Below the pieces are notes generated by a model, which saw nothing but the letters and a program-made list of their open reading frames with translations, did no database searches and was not told the origin of the DNA. Below are positions 1 through 5,079 of a stretch of DNA of 5,079 nt, piece after piece. The stretch covers positions 1 to 5,079 of the forward strand of contig JADYYV010000282.1 of the NCBI GenBank assembly GCA_020853455.1, written 5' to 3'. This stretch comes from Alphaproteobacteria bacterium. GTDB taxonomy: Bacteria; Pseudomonadota; Alphaproteobacteria; Micavibrionales; UBA2020. Made by a program: the position numbers and the translations under genes. Every line of letters begins with the position of its first letter. Within the stretch, counting starts at the first letter, position 1.

Positions 1-1185
1 GATGGCACCCGCAGGGGCGCTGACTGTAATGCTGGCAATGCCGCTGGCCGTATGACCTTCCGAGTCAGACAGGGTGTAAATGAACCTGTCCGTGCCCAGA
101 AAATTCGCGGGTGCTGTATAGGTGAATGCGCCATTTGCATCCAGCGCGACGGTATTGCCGTTGAGCGTCGTCACAATGGTCTGGACAAGTGTCAGCGGCC
201 CGCCATTCGCCGCATGGTCGTTCGCCAGAACATTGCCGGTAACGTCATGCTGGAAACCCGTGGTAAAAGTCTCGCCCTGAACCGTCAGGAACGCCGTGGA
301 GGTGCCGGAGGCGGGGAAGGTGATGTCTTTCCCCTCCATCAAGCCTGAAATCGTGTAGTCGGCCGCCACGATTTTGCCATCCAGCGCCCTGTTGCCGTCA
401 AAAGGGATGAATCCGGCATCGATCGCCTGCTGGATGAATTGTTTTTGCAGCGTGACATTCGTGGGGTAAGAGGTGGCCAGCACGAATTTTCCGGCATTCA
501 ACACATTCTGGATGTACTCAAGCGCGGTTTGCGTCCAGTCCGATGGCCGGTTGTCATTCACCCATAAATCTTCAACCCCGAACCCGTCGATATAGCTCAG
601 ATATTCTGTGTTGGGCACGGCGGGATCGCCGCCATTCGCGGCCAGCAGACCATATCCGTTCTGGGGGATGACCTGAAAGGAAGGGTTGAGCGATTTGGCG
701 AAATCCGACAGCACGCCGACAAAATCGACCATGGCCTGCCGCAGTTGGTCGATGGTGCCGTTAAAGCCCGGCACCATCGCGCTGCCGCTTTCGTCGAGCA
801 GGTCGAGGTAATTCGCGTTGGCCAAGTCCATATACATGCCGTTGTAGCCAGCGTTGACGGCCTCGGCCACCTGGCCCAGCACGACAGACTGCCATGCGGG
901 ATCCCAGAATTTGACCGAATAGCATCCCGGCCAGTCAGGATTTTCCCCCATCAGGAAGGAAGGCTTATTGACGCTCCAGTTTCCGTCGATCCAGTAATCG
1001 CGATAGTTTTCGGCCTCGCCGATGCTGATATAGGTGAAGGTTGTTTTTCCCTGCGCCGCGAGAGACTGCAGTTGCCCGGAGGTCATGTTGGTTTCGTCCA
1101 TATCGACGACGGCGACACGATAATCGATGTTGCTGAGTGAATTATAATCTCCGCCCTGCAGCTGATAGAGCAACGGTAGTGGCAT
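1..1185 (-). CDS. GH114 (TM1410/MJ1477-type) putative glycoside hydrolase with C-terminal Ig-like repeat, 3' end missing
   Basis: The frame is open for 395 codons from ATG at 1185-1183 to the window edge, with no stop. AGGGGA lies 6 bases upstream of the ATG. Residues 1 to about 285 match the GH114/TM1410 TIM-barrel family: LLYQLQ (5-10), VAVVDMD (25-30), YISIGEAENYRDYW (52-65), NPDWPGCYSVKFWD (82-95), GYNGMYMDLA (113-122), VIPQNGYGLL (172-181) and DGFGVEDLW (200-208). The family is linked to endo-alpha-1,4-polygalactosaminidase and related exopolysaccharide hydrolysis. Asp120 and Glu205 are conserved acidic positions and could be catalytic (inference). Residues about 300-390 form a cadherin-like/VCBS-type Ig fold with the hallmarks VTGNVLAND (315-323), YTAPANFLGTDRFIYT (356-371) and SDSEGHTASG. 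There is no N-terminal signal peptide: the catalytic domain starts at once. This suggests a type I secretion substrate whose C-terminal RTX or secretion signal lies off the window. The exact glycan cannot be read from the sequence. Confidence 0.87.
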   Translation of the reverse strand, partial: MPLPLLYQLQGGDYNSLSNIDYRVAVVDMDETNMTSGQLQSLAAQGKTTFTYISIGEAENYRDYWIDGNWSVNKPSFLMGENPDWPGCYSVKFWDPAWQSVVLGQVAEAVNAGYNGMYMDLANANYLDLLDESGSAMVPGFNGTIDQLRQAMVDFVGVLSDFAKSLNPSFQVIPQNGYGLLAANGGDPAVPNTEYLSYIDGFGVEDLWVNDNRPSDWTQTALEYIQNVLNAGKFVLATSYPTNVTLQKQFIQQAIDAGFIPFDGNRALDGKIVAADYTISGLMEGKDITFPASGTSTAFLTVQGETFTTGFQHDVTGNVLANDHAANGGPLTLVQTIVTTLNGNTVALDANGAFTYTAPANFLGTDRFIYTLSDSEGHTASGIASITVSAPAGAI

Positions 1186-1191
1186 GCACTG

Positions 1192-1197
1192 TCCCCT
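1192..1197 (-). promoter_or_regulatory. Ribosome binding site of the GH114 gene
   Basis: AGGGGA on the minus strand sits 6 bases before the ATG at 1185. It supports this start, which directly precedes the first conserved family block (LLYQLQ). No in-frame upstream start is needed to complete the domain. Confidence 0.65.
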
Positions 1198-1253
1198 GTA
1201 ATGACAAGTGTCCTGATGGCTATTCAACGATTGGAGAATCTGCCCTGTATTTC

Positions 1254-1283
1254 ATTATCCCGAAATAAAGTTAATGTTCCCAA
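1254..1283 (-). promoter_or_regulatory. Candidate sigma70-type promoter for the GH114 gene
   Basis: On the minus strand TTGGGA (1283-1278) is followed after 18 bases by GATAAT (1259-1254), matching the -35 and -10 consensus at 4/6 and 5/6 positions. Transcription would start near 1247, giving a leader of about 60 bases. The surrounding 1250-1305 stretch is clearly more AT-rich than the genes. Readthrough from the codirectional tRNA gene upstream is an alternative source of transcript. Confidence 0.4.
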
Positions 1284-1357
1284 TATGATCGATAAAATTT
1301 TCGGCGATTGCTCCGCACATCCGGGATGCGGTCATGAGGTATGGGGCGAGGGGAAAA

Positions 1358-1432
1358 TGGTGCCGCAGATGGGATTTGAACCCGCGACCTCCCGCTTACG
1401 AAGCGGATGCTCTACCACTGAGCTACTGCGGC
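1358..1432 (-). tRNA. tRNA-Thr (anticodon CGT), CCA encoded
   Basis: The minus strand folds as a complete cloverleaf. The acceptor arm GCCGCAG (1432-1426) pairs fully with CTGCGGC (1368-1362). U8-A9 are TA, and the D arm is GCTC/GAGC with an AGTGGTA loop. The anticodon arm is TCCGC/GCGGG with loop TTCGTAA, giving anticodon CGT at 1400-1398, which reads ACG (Thr). The T loop is TTCAAAT, A73 is the discriminator, and CCA is encoded at 1360-1358. G1-C72 and C2-G71 agree with known threonine identity elements. The gene has a short 5-base variable loop. The outer T stem is weak: G49-U65 is a wobble and C50-A64 is mismatched. TTTT follows the CCA directly, but I see no terminator hairpin. Confidence 0.95.
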
Positions 1433-1442
1433 AACAGGGCGC

Positions 1443-1471
1443 AACATACGGGAAAGCGGTGCGGTTTTCAA
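1443..1471 (-). promoter_or_regulatory. Promoter of the tRNA-Thr gene
   Basis: On the minus strand TTGAAA (1471-1466) and TATGTT (1448-1443) are separated by exactly 17 bases. The predicted start near 1436 leaves only a few bases of leader before the mature tRNA 5' end at 1432, as is normal for a single tRNA gene. The bases between -10 and the tRNA are GC-rich (GCGCC), a composition common in stringently controlled stable-RNA promoters. That last point is inference. Confidence 0.6.
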
Positions 1472-1587
1472 GCAAGTAATGCAGGCGGTGCATCAACGGT
1501 CTTTTCAAAAAATTGTTTAAAATCAAGGCATCAGCGCGGCGGGGTTGCTTTATTAACCAGCGGCATGCCAATTTGGGCGGAAATAAC

Positions 1588-1591
1588 GGAG
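1588..1591 (+). promoter_or_regulatory. Ribosome binding site of the puuA-like gene; start ambiguous
   Basis: GGAG lies 4 bases before the ATG at 1596 and 10 bases before a second in-frame ATG at 1602. Neither spacing is ideal, so translation may begin at either Met1 or Met3. The product would differ by only two residues. Confidence 0.5.
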
Positions 1592-1595
1592 TAGA

Positions 1596-2951
1596 ATGCC
1601 CATGATCGACCCGAAACAATTCTTTGCCGATAACCCCGATGTCGAAACGCTGGAAGCGTTTGTCGTCGATGTCAGCGGCATCCTGCGCGGCAAGAAAATG
1701 CCCCGCCAGAACGCCGACAAGCTGTTCAAGGGCGGCGTGCGCATGCCGCGTTCGGCCTTCGCGGTCGATATCTGGGGGCAGGACGTTCCGGCGGCGCAGC
1801 TCATCATCGAAACGGGCGACAATGACGGCGTGTGCTATCCGGTCAAGAATTCGCTGCGCATGGTGCCGTGGCTGAAGAACACCGCGCAGGTCATGCTGAC
1901 GATGAAGGAGCCCGACGGCCGCCCGTTCTTCGGCGACAGCCGTCAGGTACTCAAAAAAATCGTCGGCCTTTACGCGAAAAAGGGCTGGACGCCCGTGGTG
2001 GCGGCGGAGCTTGAATTCTATCTGCTCGACGCGCAGATGGATGAACGCGGCAATCCGCAGCCGCCGCTGTCGCCCCGCTCCGGCAAACGCTCGAACGCCG
2101 CGCATTTGTTCAGCATTTCCGAGATCACAGAATTCGACAACGTGCTGGGCGGCATTTCCAAGGCCTGCGACATGCAGGGCATCCCCGCCGATGCCTGCAT
2201 CTCCGAAAACGGGCCCGGCCAGTATGAAATCAACCTCTATCACGTGCCGGACGCGCTGGCCGCCGCCGACCATGCGACGCTGATGAAGCGCGTCGTGCGC
2301 GGCGTCGCGCGCAAGCATGGCTTTGATGCGACCTTCATGGCGAAGCCCTACGGTAACGAAGCGGGTAACGGCATGCACGTGCACTTCAGCGTGCTCGACA
2401 AAAAGGGCAAGAATATTTTTGCGGGCAAAGATTACAAAGGATCGCCCGCGCTGCGCCATGCGCTGGGCGGCTTGCTGAAGCATATGGGCGACACGACCGC
2501 GATTTTCGCGCCCAACTTCAATTCCTACCGCCGCTTTGCGGTGGGCAGCCATGCGCCGACGGCGGTGGCATGGGGATACGACAACCGCACGGCGGCCTGC
2601 CGCGTGCCCGCCGCCGATATCGACGCGACGCGTATCGAACACCGCGTGGCGGGCGGCGACACCAACCCGTATCTGTGCATCGCCGCAATTCTGGCCGCCG
2701 CCTATGACGGTTTGGTGAACCAGCTGGATCCCGGCCCGCCCGCCAGCGGGAACATTTACAATTCCAAGGCCAAACGCCTGCCCAACGCATGGGAAACCGC
2801 GCTGGAATTGTTCGAAGGCTCGAAATTCATCAAGAAATATTTCGGCGAAAATTACCAGCGCATGTACCTTGCCTGCAAATTGCAGGAACAGGACATCATC
2901 GACCGCCAGGTCAGTTCACTCGAATACGACACCTATCTCAGGGATATTTAA
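1596..2951 (+). CDS. puuA: Glutamine synthetase family ligase, probable gamma-glutamylputrescine synthetase
   Basis: This 451-residue protein has the glutamine synthetase fold: an N-terminal beta-grasp domain (about 15-105) and a catalytic domain (about 112-445). It would couple glutamate to an amine, most likely putrescine, with ATP in the cytoplasm. Metal and substrate residues of the family are present: AELEFYLLD with Glu138/Glu140, SENGPGQYEINL with Glu204/Glu211, GNGMHVHFS with His261, NRTAACR with Arg331, and RIEHRVAGGDTNPYL with Glu348/Arg350. Blocks such as VAAELEFYLLD, GPGQYEINLYH, ATFMAKPY and NSYRRF resemble E. coli PuuA as I recall it, more than GlnA. The length also fits PuuA-type enzymes. 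The next gene is a PuuB-type oxidase starting 3 bases after this stop, which strongly supports amine catabolism over nitrogen assimilation. A related gamma-glutamyl amine (ethanolamine, isopropylamine) remains possible. I see no convincing upstream -35/-10 pair; TAAAAT at 1518-1523 is the best -10-like element. Confidence 0.9.
   Translation: MPMIDPKQFFADNPDVETLEAFVVDVSGILRGKKMPRQNADKLFKGGVRMPRSAFAVDIWGQDVPAAQLIIETGDNDGVCYPVKNSLRMVPWLKNTAQVMLTMKEPDGRPFFGDSRQVLKKIVGLYAKKGWTPVVAAELEFYLLDAQMDERGNPQPPLSPRSGKRSNAAHLFSISEITEFDNVLGGISKACDMQGIPADACISENGPGQYEINLYHVPDALAAADHATLMKRVVRGVARKHGFDATFMAKPYGNEAGNGMHVHFSVLDKKGKNIFAGKDYKGSPALRHALGGLLKHMGDTTAIFAPNFNSYRRFAVGSHAPTAVAWGYDNRTAACRVPAADIDATRIEHRVAGGDTNPYLCIAAILAAAYDGLVNQLDPGPPASGNIYNSKAKRLPNAWETALELFEGSKFIKKYFGENYQRMYLACKLQEQDIIDRQVSSLEYDTYLRDI
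2940..2944 (+). promoter_or_regulatory. Weak ribosome binding site for the TTG-started puuB-like gene
   Basis: AGGGA inside the last codons of the upstream gene lies 10 bases before the TTG at 2955, further than optimal. With only 3 bases between the upstream stop and this start, translational coupling by terminating ribosomes is likely (inference). Confidence 0.4.
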
Positions 2952-2954
2952 ATC

Positions 2955-4244
2955 TTGCAAGCACAGCCCGCCACGCATACCGGTTCCTATTACGCAGCCA
3001 GCGCCAACCCGCAGCCCGAACGCCCGCCGCTGCAGGGCGACGTGACCGCCGATGTCTGCGTGATCGGCGCGGGCTTTGCGGGCATTTCGACCGCGCTGCA
3101 TCTGGCCGAAAAGGGGCTGAAGGTTGTGGTGCTGGAAGCGGTAAAAATCGCGTTCGGCGCATCGGGCCGCAACGGCGGGCAGATCATCAACGGCTATTCC
3201 CGCGATTACGACACGATCCTTGGCCGCTATGGTCAGGACACGGCAAAAGCCCTGCTGAACATGAGCTTCGAGGGCGGCGACATCATCCGCGAGCGCATTC
3301 AAAAATATAACATCCAATGCGACCACAAAACCGGCAGCTTCTTCGCCGCCTTTACGCCCGCGCAGATGAAATTCCTGGAACGCCGCCGCGAAGTCTGGGG
3401 CAGCGCAGGACACGACCAGACCGAAATGTATGACGACAAAAAGGTGCGTGAAGTCTCCGACACGCCGCTTTATATCGGCGGCATGCTCGATAAGCGCGGC
3501 GGGCACATCCACCCGATGAACCTTGTGCTGGGGCAGGCGGCGGCGCTGGAATCCCTCGGCGGCAAAATTTATGAACTCAGCCGCGTCACGCATATCGACA
3601 AGGGCGCAAAACCCGTCGCCCATACCGCGCAGGGCAAGGTGACCGCCAATTTCATCGTTGTCTGCGGCAACGCCTATATCGGCGAAAGCGTGCCCGAACT
3701 GCCGCACCGTTTCATGTCGGTCTCCAGCCAGATCGTCACGACCGAGGTGCTGGGCGCAGAGCTGACGGATAAAATGATGCCGTCCGGTTTCTGCCTCGAG
3801 GATTGCAATTACCTGCTCGATTACTACCGCATTACGGGCGACAAACGCCTGCTGTTCGGCGGCGGCGTGGTCTATACGGGCGCCGAGCCGTCCGACATCA
3901 TCCGCCGCCTTGAACCCCATGTCCTCAAGACCTTCCCCTTCCTGAAGGGCAAGAAATTCGACTTCGCCTGGAGCGGCAATTTCGCGCTGACGCTCACGCG
4001 TATGCCGCATATCGGGCGTCTGTCGGATACGGTCTATTTCATTCAGGGCGACAGCGGGCACGGCGTGACCACCACCCACCTGCTGGGCCGCCTGACCGCA
4101 GAAGCGATCAACCAGCAGGCGCGCCGCTGGGACGTTTTCGCGAATATGCCAAATTACCCCTTCCCCGGCGGCCGCCTGTTCCGCGTGCCGCTGACCATGA
4201 TGGGAGCCTGGTATTATGGCATGAAGGAAAAATTAGGCCTTTAA
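2955..4244 (+). CDS. puuB: FAD-dependent oxidoreductase, probable gamma-glutamylputrescine oxidase
   Basis: This 429-residue DAO/GlyOx-type flavoenzyme would oxidise the gamma-glutamyl amine made by the upstream ligase to the aldehyde, releasing ammonia and hydrogen peroxide. The dinucleotide-binding fold is VCVIGAGFAG (34-43, GxGxxG at 38-43) with Glu61 ending the second strand. It is followed by FGASGRNGGQ (67-76), the second FAD motif of this family. Further family blocks are GGHIHPMNL (182-190), VVCGNAYIG (235-243), NYLLDYYRITGDKRLLFGGG (285-304) and the C-terminal SGHGVTTTHLLGRL (367-380). All match E. coli PuuB as I recall it, and the length is near identical. There is no signal peptide, so the enzyme is cytoplasmic. 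The TTG start is preferred because SYYAASAN (11-18), which sits near the N-terminus of PuuB proteins, lies downstream of it and no ATG lies between. The gene is in an operon with the ligase. The rest of the pathway is not in the window. Confidence 0.92.
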   Translation: MQAQPATHTGSYYAASANPQPERPPLQGDVTADVCVIGAGFAGISTALHLAEKGLKVVVLEAVKIAFGASGRNGGQIINGYSRDYDTILGRYGQDTAKALLNMSFEGGDIIRERIQKYNIQCDHKTGSFFAAFTPAQMKFLERRREVWGSAGHDQTEMYDDKKVREVSDTPLYIGGMLDKRGGHIHPMNLVLGQAAALESLGGKIYELSRVTHIDKGAKPVAHTAQGKVTANFIVVCGNAYIGESVPELPHRFMSVSSQIVTTEVLGAELTDKMMPSGFCLEDCNYLLDYYRITGDKRLLFGGGVVYTGAEPSDIIRRLEPHVLKTFPFLKGKKFDFAWSGNFALTLTRMPHIGRLSDTVYFIQGDSGHGVTTTHLLGRLTAEAINQQARRWDVFANMPNYPFPGGRLFRVPLTMMGAWYYGMKEKLGL

Positions 4245-4276
4245 AGGGCTTGATTTCATAACTCCCGAATAAATCT

Positions 4277-4306
4277 TTGTTAATGCGCACCGATTACCAT
4301 TAAAAT
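4277..4306 (+). promoter_or_regulatory. Candidate sigma70-type promoter of the RTX gene
   Basis: TTGTTA (4277-4282) and TAAAAT (4301-4306) are spaced by 18 bases; the -10 matches consensus at 5 of 6 positions. Transcription would begin near 4313, leaving a leader of about 30 bases. The element lies in the only AT-rich stretch between the puuB-like gene and the RTX gene, which supports independent transcription of the latter. Confidence 0.5.
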
Positions 4307-4310
4307 CGGT
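4289..4310 (+). repeat. Perfect 7-bp inverted repeat overlapping the -10 element
   Basis: ACCGATT (4289-4295) and AATCGGT (4304-4310) are exact reverse complements around an 8-base centre. The right arm covers most of the candidate -10. That placement fits a repressor operator. As a hairpin it is AT-rich and not followed directly by a T-run, so it would be at best a weak terminator for the upstream operon. Confidence 0.55.
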
Positions 4311-4330
4311 TAGCGAAATTTTAGCCACAA

Positions 4331-4336
4331 AGAGGA
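4331..4336 (+). promoter_or_regulatory. Ribosome binding site of the RTX gene
   Basis: AGAGGA lies 7 bases before the ATG at 4344, the expected position. It fixes the start of a protein whose first residues (MPTWTGSTGDDNI) already look like a repeat-type secreted protein. Confidence 0.7.
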
Positions 4337-4343
4337 ATTCGAC

Positions 4344-5079
4344 ATGCCTACTTGGACCGGTTCGACAGGCGACGACAATATCCAGCTCGGCGTCGGTCCT
4401 TGGACAGTCGATGGGGATTCAGGTGACGACCTCATCGTCACGGATACTTCGGTAGCGTTTGACGACACGATCGACGGCGGTTCAGGTGCCGACGTCATGC
4501 GCGGCAATTTCGGCAATGACATCTATCTGGTTGATGACGTTTCCGATATCGTCGTCGAGGCAAGCTCGCTTGGCGGCATCGACCGCGTCATTGCGACCGT
4601 TTCCTACACGCTGTCGAATAACATCGAAATTCTTGAAATGCAGGGCTCCGAAACCGGCATCGGCAATAGCGGCACGAACACCATTATCGGCGATAGCGGC
4701 GACAACGTCATCAACGGCGCTGGCGGCGCGGATACGATGGATGGCGGCGGCGACGGTAATGACACATTTTACATCGATAACGTCGGCGATGTGATCCTGA
4801 ACGTCGGTGCGATTGCCGATGTCGTCAATACGGTTTATTCCACTCTCGACGTCGATCTGACGGCGGGCGTGTTCATGGACTTTACGGACGCGACGCTGGT
4901 CGGCAGCATATCGGTGGACATCACGGGCAACGATGCCGCCAACTACCTGGTCGGCAACGCGGGGGTGAATACGATAGACGGCGGCTTGGGCGCGGACTCG
5001 CTCGACGGCGGCGCGGGCGCGGATCGCCTGATCGGCGGACAGGGGGACGATACCTATTTCCTCGACAATGTGAACGACC
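4344..5079 (+). CDS. RTX-type calcium-binding repeat protein, N-terminal part (3' end missing)
   Basis: The open frame gives 245 residues without reaching a stop. The protein is very rich in Gly and Asp and contains hemolysin-type calcium-binding nonapeptides of the GGxGxDxLx kind: GGSGADVMRGNFGND (45-59), GDSGDNVINGAGGADTMDGG (116-135) and GGLGADSLDGGAGADRLIGG (213-232). These alternate with beta-strand-like linkers such as VSYTLSNNIEILEMQG (86-101). A larger module ending in (I/F/T)Y-x-(V/I/L)-D recurs at Tyr61, Tyr143 and Tyr238, so units are about 80-95 residues long. Such repeats bind Ca2+ and fold outside the cell. There is no Sec signal peptide, and export by a type I ABC system with a C-terminal signal is expected (family knowledge). 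No enzymatic domain is visible in the part present. Whether this is a matrix or adhesin protein or carries a downstream enzyme cannot be told. Confidence 0.88.
   Translation, partial: MPTWTGSTGDDNIQLGVGPWTVDGDSGDDLIVTDTSVAFDDTIDGGSGADVMRGNFGNDIYLVDDVSDIVVEASSLGGIDRVIATVSYTLSNNIEILEMQGSETGIGNSGTNTIIGDSGDNVINGAGGADTMDGGGDGNDTFYIDNVGDVILNVGAIADVVNTVYSTLDVDLTAGVFMDFTDATLVGSISVDITGNDAANYLVGNAGVNTIDGGLGADSLDGGAGADRLIGGQGDDTYFLDNVND

Noticed and set aside
745..1140. Plus-strand open frame of 131 codons opposite the GH114 gene
   Set aside because: It is antisense to a strongly supported family protein and has no ribosome binding site or domain.
1525..1552. Possible sigma54 (-24/-12) promoter for the puuA-like gene around GGGGTTGCTTT
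   Set aside because: The TTGCT half is present, but the required GG dinucleotide 10 bases before the GC is absent (CG is found there).
1201..1594. Plus-strand open frames at 1201-1479 and 1334-1594
   Set aside because: Their translations (GFEPATSRLRSG, DLNPRPPAYEAD) are the well-known spurious peptides produced by reading a tRNA gene in antisense.
1332..2642. Long minus-strand open frame (436 codons) across the tRNA and opposite the puuA-like gene
   Set aside because: It is antisense to a gene with clear family motifs and runs through the tRNA. Its translation is Arg/His/Ala-rich without recognisable domains, which is typical of GC-rich codon bias.
2916..4079. Long minus-strand open frame (387 codons) opposite the puuB-like gene
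   Set aside because: It mirrors a gene with full FAD-oxidase motifs; its protein is low-complexity and shows no domain. The open frame follows from third-position GC in the sense gene.
4236..4250. Palindrome CCTTTAAAGG around the stop of the puuB-like gene as a terminator
   Set aside because: It has no loop, the arms do not extend beyond 5 bp, and no T-run follows.
4459..4794. Plus-strand open frame of 111 codons inside the RTX gene
   Set aside because: It is an out-of-frame shadow of the Gly/Asp repeat coding sequence with a Ser/Ala/Arg-rich translation.

Overview
The window looks like chromosomal DNA of an alphaproteobacterium. The evidence is moderately high GC with strong third-position GC bias, a CCA-encoding tRNA gene, a puuA-puuB pair of the type common in that class, and two exported-type proteins that lack Sec signal peptides and carry repeats typical of type I secretion substrates. 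I cannot name a genus from sequence alone.

Layout. Bases 1-1185 (minus strand) hold most of a gene whose 3' end lies beyond the left edge. It encodes a GH114 (TM1410/MJ1477-type) putative glycoside hydrolase followed by a VCBS/cadherin-like Ig-fold repeat. Its promoter region lies at about 1186-1357. Upstream of it on the same strand is a threonine tRNA gene (anticodon CGT, 1358-1432) with a good sigma70-type promoter just outside it. Bases 1433-1595 separate the minus-strand genes from a rightward two-gene unit. In that unit, 1596-2951 encodes a glutamine-synthetase-fold ligase of the PuuA type. It is followed after only 3 bases by a TTG-started PuuB-type FAD oxidase (2955-4244). A 99-base gap with a promoter and an inverted repeat then leads to an acidic RTX-type calcium-binding repeat protein (4344 onwards), which runs off the right edge.

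How the genes fit together. PuuA and PuuB would perform the first two intracellular steps of gamma-glutamylated putrescine (or a related amine) breakdown: ATP-dependent coupling of glutamate to the amine, then oxidative deamination of the gamma-glutamyl amine. The later enzymes (aldehyde dehydrogenase, gamma-glutamyl hydrolase) and a transporter are not in the window. The two flanking genes are a separate theme of extracellular proteins: a probable polysaccharide hydrolase and an RTX repeat protein, both probably exported by a type I (ABC) system encoded elsewhere. I see no CRISPR array, insertion sequence, rRNA or clear rho-independent terminator, and no strong evidence for a wholly new system. 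The most distinctive items are the hydrolase-Ig fusion and the RTX gene with its promoter-embedded inverted repeat.
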